A program made the position numbers and the translations under genes. Under the pieces are notes generated by a model. That model was not told the DNA's origin and ran no database searches. It saw only the letters and a list, made by a program, of their open reading frames with translations. A stretch of DNA of 64,000 nt from Paenibacillus sp. 1011MAR3C5 (GTDB lineage: Bacteria > Bacillota > Bacilli > Paenibacillales > Paenibacillaceae), in NCBI RefSeq assembly GCF_003591485.1, contig NZ_QZCF01000006.1, forward strand, positions 124,001 to 188,000, read 5' to 3'. Below, one piece after another: positions 61,249-64,000 of this stretch (its first letter is position 1; every line of letters begins with the position of its first letter).

Positions 61249-63156
61249 TTATGCTATTTTCATAATGGTAATGCTGGCCCCGTCGTTACTGTTAAGAACA
61301 GCCACGCCGAGCAGTCCGTAAAGCCTCAAGTCAACAATACTGCCTGCCGAAAGCGGAGCAATCATTGTTTTTGAAAATGAGCTTTTACCTGTTGAAGGTT
61401 CAATTCTGCTTCCTGGAATAGCAGCACCATTAACGTATATCCCTGTGTTCACCAATAAAGGTGCTGTTAGTTCAACATTATAAGAAATAAAATAAGTACC
61501 TGTCTCTCCAACTGTAAATCTTGTGTTGTCGCCGCTTATCGCCACACCATTCAGGACTTTGTTATTTGGAAATGGAACGGCAGTACCGCCTAATACAACA
61601 GCAATGGTTGTTGATGAAGCATTAGCATAAGCATAAGAGGTAATTCCTGCCCCGTCCTGACCCGGTTCCCCCTGTATACCCTGTGGTCCTGCCGGACCTA
61701 TCGGACCTGTCGCCCCAGTTGGACCTTCCGGTCCTTGCGGACCTGCCGGACCTGCTGGCCCTGTGGCTCCTGTATCTCCCTTCGGGCCTTGCGGACCTGC
61801 CGGGCCTGCTGCTCCTGTATCGCCCTTCGGTCCTGGCGCTCCTGCCGGACCTGCTGCTCCTGTATCGCCCTTCGGTCCTGGCACTCCTGCCGGACCTGTT
61901 GCTCCTGTATCGCCCTTCGGTCCTGGCGCTCCTGCCGGGCCTGCTGCTCCTGTATCGCCCTTCGGTCCTGGCGCTCCTGCCGGGCCTGCTGCTCCTGTAT
62001 CGCCCTTCGGTCCTTTCGCTCCAGCAGGACCTGTCGCTCCCGTATCGCCTTTCGGTCCTTGCGTACCTGCCGGGCCTGTTGCTCCTGTATCGCCCTTCGG
62101 TCCTTTCGCTCCAGCAGGACCTGTCGCTCCCGTATCGCCTTTCGGTCCTTGCGTACCTGCCGGGCCTGCTGCTCCTGTATCGCCCTTCGGTCCTTTCGAT
62201 CCTGACGAGCCGGAGGGTCCCTCTGGACCTTGCGGTCCCTGAGGGCCTTGTTCGCCTACTGCACCTGGCGCACCGTTTTTAATTTCCACGAATGCGGCTG
62301 CGCCTTTCTTATGGACCAGGCTGATTTGATCACCAGCTTGCAAGCTGGAAATTGCCACCTGTTTATTCGCATAGTTGTAGACCGTCGCCGCTTTGTCCAG
62401 CGTATAGCTTTCCAGCTTGCCCTCGCGGTTTTTCAAGCTCAGCTTTTGACCTTCAATTGTAACGATCGTTCCAGAGCCAAGATTCCACCCCGCGCCTACG
62501 CTTTCGTCTCCAACGATTAATTGCGGCAGCATATTGCTCAGCAATACAGCCATCTGCGCTCTCGTCAATGTTGTGCCCGGCTTGAAAGAGCCATCCGGGA
62601 AGCCGCTCATTAGTCCGGCATTCACGGCAGCATGTACCGGCTTGACCGCCCATGCCGAAATATTCTTCGCATCCGAAAACGTTGTTTTTTGTACGGATGA
62701 TAACGTCTTATCGGATTTCCATTCCAGCGCACGAACGATTAGTTTTGCCGTCCATTCTCTCGTCGCACCTGTCTTGCCCCACTGCGAGCCTGTCTCTTCC
62801 GCAGCAACCAGAAGTTTGTGCTCCAGGGCAAGTTGCACGCTTGCTTGAGCCCAGGCATCTACATCGAGCGGCAATACTGACTCTGCAGCGCCCTCTTCCT
62901 GCTCAAGTCCAAGCAAACGTACCGTCATCGACACTGCCTCTTGATGGCTAACTAGATTATTCGGGTTATAAGCGCCGGAGGCATCTCCCGCTACAACCTC
63001 CAGCAAATTCATCTTGTCGATATCCTTCTGCGCCCATGGCACAGATGACAAATCAGAAAAGCCTTTTGTTCCCTCTGCAAAAGCCGCCCCCGTAATCAGG
63101 GTCATAAGCATGGTCAATACCGTCAAGCTCGCCAATACTTTTTTCCAATACAGCAT
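61249..63156 (-). CDS. S-layer-anchored protein with collagen-like stalk and BclA/C1q-like head
   Basis: A protein of about 635 residues. The signal peptide ends near GAAFA and three SLH domains follow (about 30-215; the third has [21 protein letters not shown]). A short beta domain ([28 protein letters not shown]) leads into nearly 70 Gly-X-Y triplets (about 290-500), built of 15-residue blocks [15 protein letters not shown]. The C-terminal head of about 130 residues ([41 protein letters not shown]) resembles BclA/C1q-type trimerising heads. The protein probably forms a trimeric filament on the cell surface. The ATG at 63156 has GGGAGG. Confidence 0.92.
   Translation of the reverse strand: MLYWKKVLASLTVLTMLMTLITGAAFAEGTKGFSDLSSVPWAQKDIDKMNLLEVVAGDASGAYNPNNLVSHQEAVSMTVRLLGLEQEEGAAESVLPLDVDAWAQASVQLALEHKLLVAAEETGSQWGKTGATREWTAKLIVRALEWKSDKTLSSVQKTTFSDAKNISAWAVKPVHAAVNAGLMSGFPDGSFKPGTTLTRAQMAVLLSNMLPQLIVGDESVGAGWNLGSGTIVTIEGQKLSLKNREGKLESYTLDKAATVYNYANKQVAISSLQAGDQISLVHKKGAAAFVEIKNGAPGAVGEQGPQGPQGPEGPSGSSGSKGPKGDTGAAGPAGTQGPKGDTGATGPAGAKGPKGDTGATGPAGTQGPKGDTGATGPAGAKGPKGDTGAAGPAGAPGPKGDTGAAGPAGAPGPKGDTGATGPAGVPGPKGDTGAAGPAGAPGPKGDTGAAGPAGPQGPKGDTGATGPAGPAGPQGPEGPTGATGPIGPAGPQGIQGEPGQDGAGITSYAYANASSTTIAVVLGGTAVPFPNNKVLNGVAISGDNTRFTVGETGTYFISYNVELTAPLLVNTGIYVNGAAIPGSRIEPSTGKSSFSKTMIAPLSAGSIVDLRLYGLLGVAVLNSNDGASITIMKIA
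61750..62200. repeat. 45-bp tandem repeats encoding collagen-like blocks
   Basis: Ten 45-bp units encode GPKGDTG(A/T)xGPAGxx blocks. Synonymous differences exist but several neighbours are near-identical, so copy number can vary. Confidence 0.9.
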
Positions 63157-63271
63157 GAATAGTCCTCCCATTCAAACAATAAATAAAAATAACTTTTAAT
63201 TCCATGCATATTTTACACAATTTATTCCGATGTGCATATATACTTTAGTTGTATATGTCGTTTTGTTATAA

Positions 63272-63300
63272 GAAAAATCACCTTTTACAAGGTGATTTTC
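63272..63300. terminator. Hairpin after the YjbR-like gene
   Basis: AAAATCACCTT and AAGGTGATTTT form a perfect stem with a short loop, with T-runs on the minus strand. Confidence 0.85.
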
Positions 63301-63307
63301 ATTACTG

Positions 63308-63715
63308 CTATGTCCAAGACTCTCCTTCGGCAAGCATCGCTCGCTGCGCCTTCGTCAAGCTTTTGGCTACCAAATCGTAGGAATGATCGATCATGGACTT
63401 CACTTCATCCACCGGCACCGTACCGTCTATCGTAACCGTATTCCAATGCTTCTTGTTCAAATGGTATCCCGGCTTGACCGCTTCATGCTCCAGTCGCAGC
63501 AATTCCGCCATATGCGGCTCGCACTTCAGCGATATATTGACGATTCCATCGTTCACCCCGATCAAAGCAAACATCTTGCCGCCAACCTTCATCACTAGCG
63601 GATCAGGACCAAAGGGATAATCCTCCTTCGCCCCCCGGTGCTCCATGCAATATTGCGACCATTCTTCCCTGGTTAATATGTTGACCCCTCCTATACTCGT
63701 CCACTGCGCGGCCAT
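63308..63715 (-). CDS. MmcQ/YjbR family protein
   Basis: About 135 residues from the ATG at 63715. The core begins LTREEWSQYCMEHRGAKEDYPFGPDPLVMKVGGKMFALIGV and ends LVAKSLTKAQRAM. This is a CyaY-like/YjbR fold of unknown molecular function that sometimes binds DNA. Relatives start right at LTREEW. Here GGAGGGG precedes that point but the in-frame codons are GTC AAC ATA TTA, so the true start may be ATA (63679) or the upstream ATG. Confidence 0.85.
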   Translation of the reverse strand: MAAQWTSIGGVNILTREEWSQYCMEHRGAKEDYPFGPDPLVMKVGGKMFALIGVNDGIVNISLKCEPHMAELLRLEHEAVKPGYHLNKKHWNTVTIDGTVPVDEVKSMIDHSYDLVAKSLTKAQRAMLAEGESWT

Positions 63716-63716
63716 A

Positions 63717-63760
63717 CAAAAAAGAGTACGCGCCGCCTTACTCGACACCTACTCTTTTTG
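63717..63760. terminator. Terminator between the DinB-like and YjbR-like genes
   Basis: CAAAAAAGAGTA (63717-63728) pairs with TACTCTTTTTG (63750-63760). The T-run on the minus strand ends the DinB-like transcript. Confidence 0.8.
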
Positions 63761-63798
63761 TACAATAGAATTCCATGATTTTCAACTATCATAGAGAA

Positions 63799-64000
63799 CT
63801 ACTTCGCCTTGGCTGCCGGTGCATTCTTCTGAATAAGCGAGATTTGTCCGGCATGAATGCCCGTATGATACATCAGGCGGCCAATCGCTTCAAGCGGCGT
63901 CGACGGTCCCATGGGGGATTCAACTGACTCCCGCCATTGCTCATCCGGCAATTCCTTCATCGCTTGGATCAAAAAGCCGTTCGACGCTTCCAATAGTGCG
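63799..64000 (-). CDS. DinB-like protein, 3' fragment (cut by window edge)
   Basis: The reading frame stays open to the window edge, so only the C-terminal 66 or so residues are seen. They read ALLEASNGFLIQAMKELPDEQWRE, then GPSTPLEAIGRLMYHTGIHAGQISLIQKN. The last helix with YHTGIHAGQI resembles the metal-binding end of DinB/DUF1572 four-helix proteins (HxxxH-like). Members are thought to be thiol-dependent metalloenzymes or stress proteins. The first half is missing. Confidence 0.65.
   Translation of the reverse strand, partial: ALLEASNGFLIQAMKELPDEQWRESVESPMGPSTPLEAIGRLMYHTGIHAGQISLIQKNAPAAKAK

Noticed and set aside
61683..62282. Plus-strand Leu/Pro-rich frame opposite the collagen region
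   Set aside because: Mirror of the 45-bp Gly-X-Y repeats; low complexity only.

Overview
The window looks like a chromosomal segment of a Paenibacillus-type endospore-forming Firmicute. The reasons are a gerA-type germinant receptor operon, a cotS/cotSA-like spore coat pair, two surface proteins with SLH modules (one with a collagen-like GXY stalk), many lipoproteins, a T-box-controlled trpS, strong GGAGG-type ribosome binding sites with frequent TTG/GTG starts, and moderate-to-high G+C. I saw no phage, IS element, CRISPR array, rRNA or tRNA. This species-level guess is inference from gene content only.

Layout. 1-1580: quinone/electrophile-response genes mhqR, mhqE-like and the start of mhqD, with two identical 18-bp palindromic operators. 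1724-3187: MATE exporter. 3317-8577: germinant receptor operon in the order A-C-D-B-B on the minus strand. 8675-10140: promoter, tryptophan T-box leader, trpS and its hairpin. 10156-11621: two lipoproteins. 11786-12744: broken BadF/GlcNAc-kinase-type gene. 12882-15004: glycerate kinase and a TipAS-domain MerR regulator. 15146-15583: small protein with a polyaspartate tail. 15641-16482: 17 tandem 51-bp units. 16595-19773: cotSA/cotS-like operon with charged tails. 19974-25544: 1856-residue surface enzyme (phosphodiester glycosidase + metallophosphatase + SLH). 25956-27866: GH20 hexosaminidase. 28050-31568: Lrp regulator, split chromate transporter and gamma-glutamyltranspeptidase-like gene, resembling the Bacillus subtilis ywr cluster. 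31784-35066: TetR-controlled ABC-2 exporter. 35075-36371: Lrp regulator and divergent metallo-hydrolase. 36390-36882: a second array of the same repeat family, with 50/51-bp units. 37007-39178: MacB/FtsX-type ABC pair. 39256-41511: two tandem GT2 glycosyltransferases. 41591-44540: WYL regulator, zinc-ribbon/GyrI-like protein, rlmN. 44646-48751: thioredoxin-type membrane protein, ECF sigma factor with its probable anti-sigma, a decayed locus and a lipoprotein. 48849-51062: drug-type ABC exporter. 51372-57260: MgtC protein, PHP phosphatase, sugar ABC importer and AraC regulator. 57452-60645: LysR regulator, MetX-like hydrolase, YdeI-like protein, LytTR/DUF3021 pair. 61249-63156: SLH-collagen-like protein. 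63308-end: YjbR-like protein and a DinB-like 3' fragment.

How parts fit together. Several regulator-target pairs can be read from operators: MhqR with its palindromes, TetR with two TTGACC-N5-GGTCAA sites around its promoter, MerR with a 19-bp-spacer promoter, and the T-box with a UGG specifier. The least explained signals are the two arrays of one minisatellite family. Both lie between convergent genes, and one adjoins a gene for a polyanionic protein that faces a coat operon with a polycationic tail.
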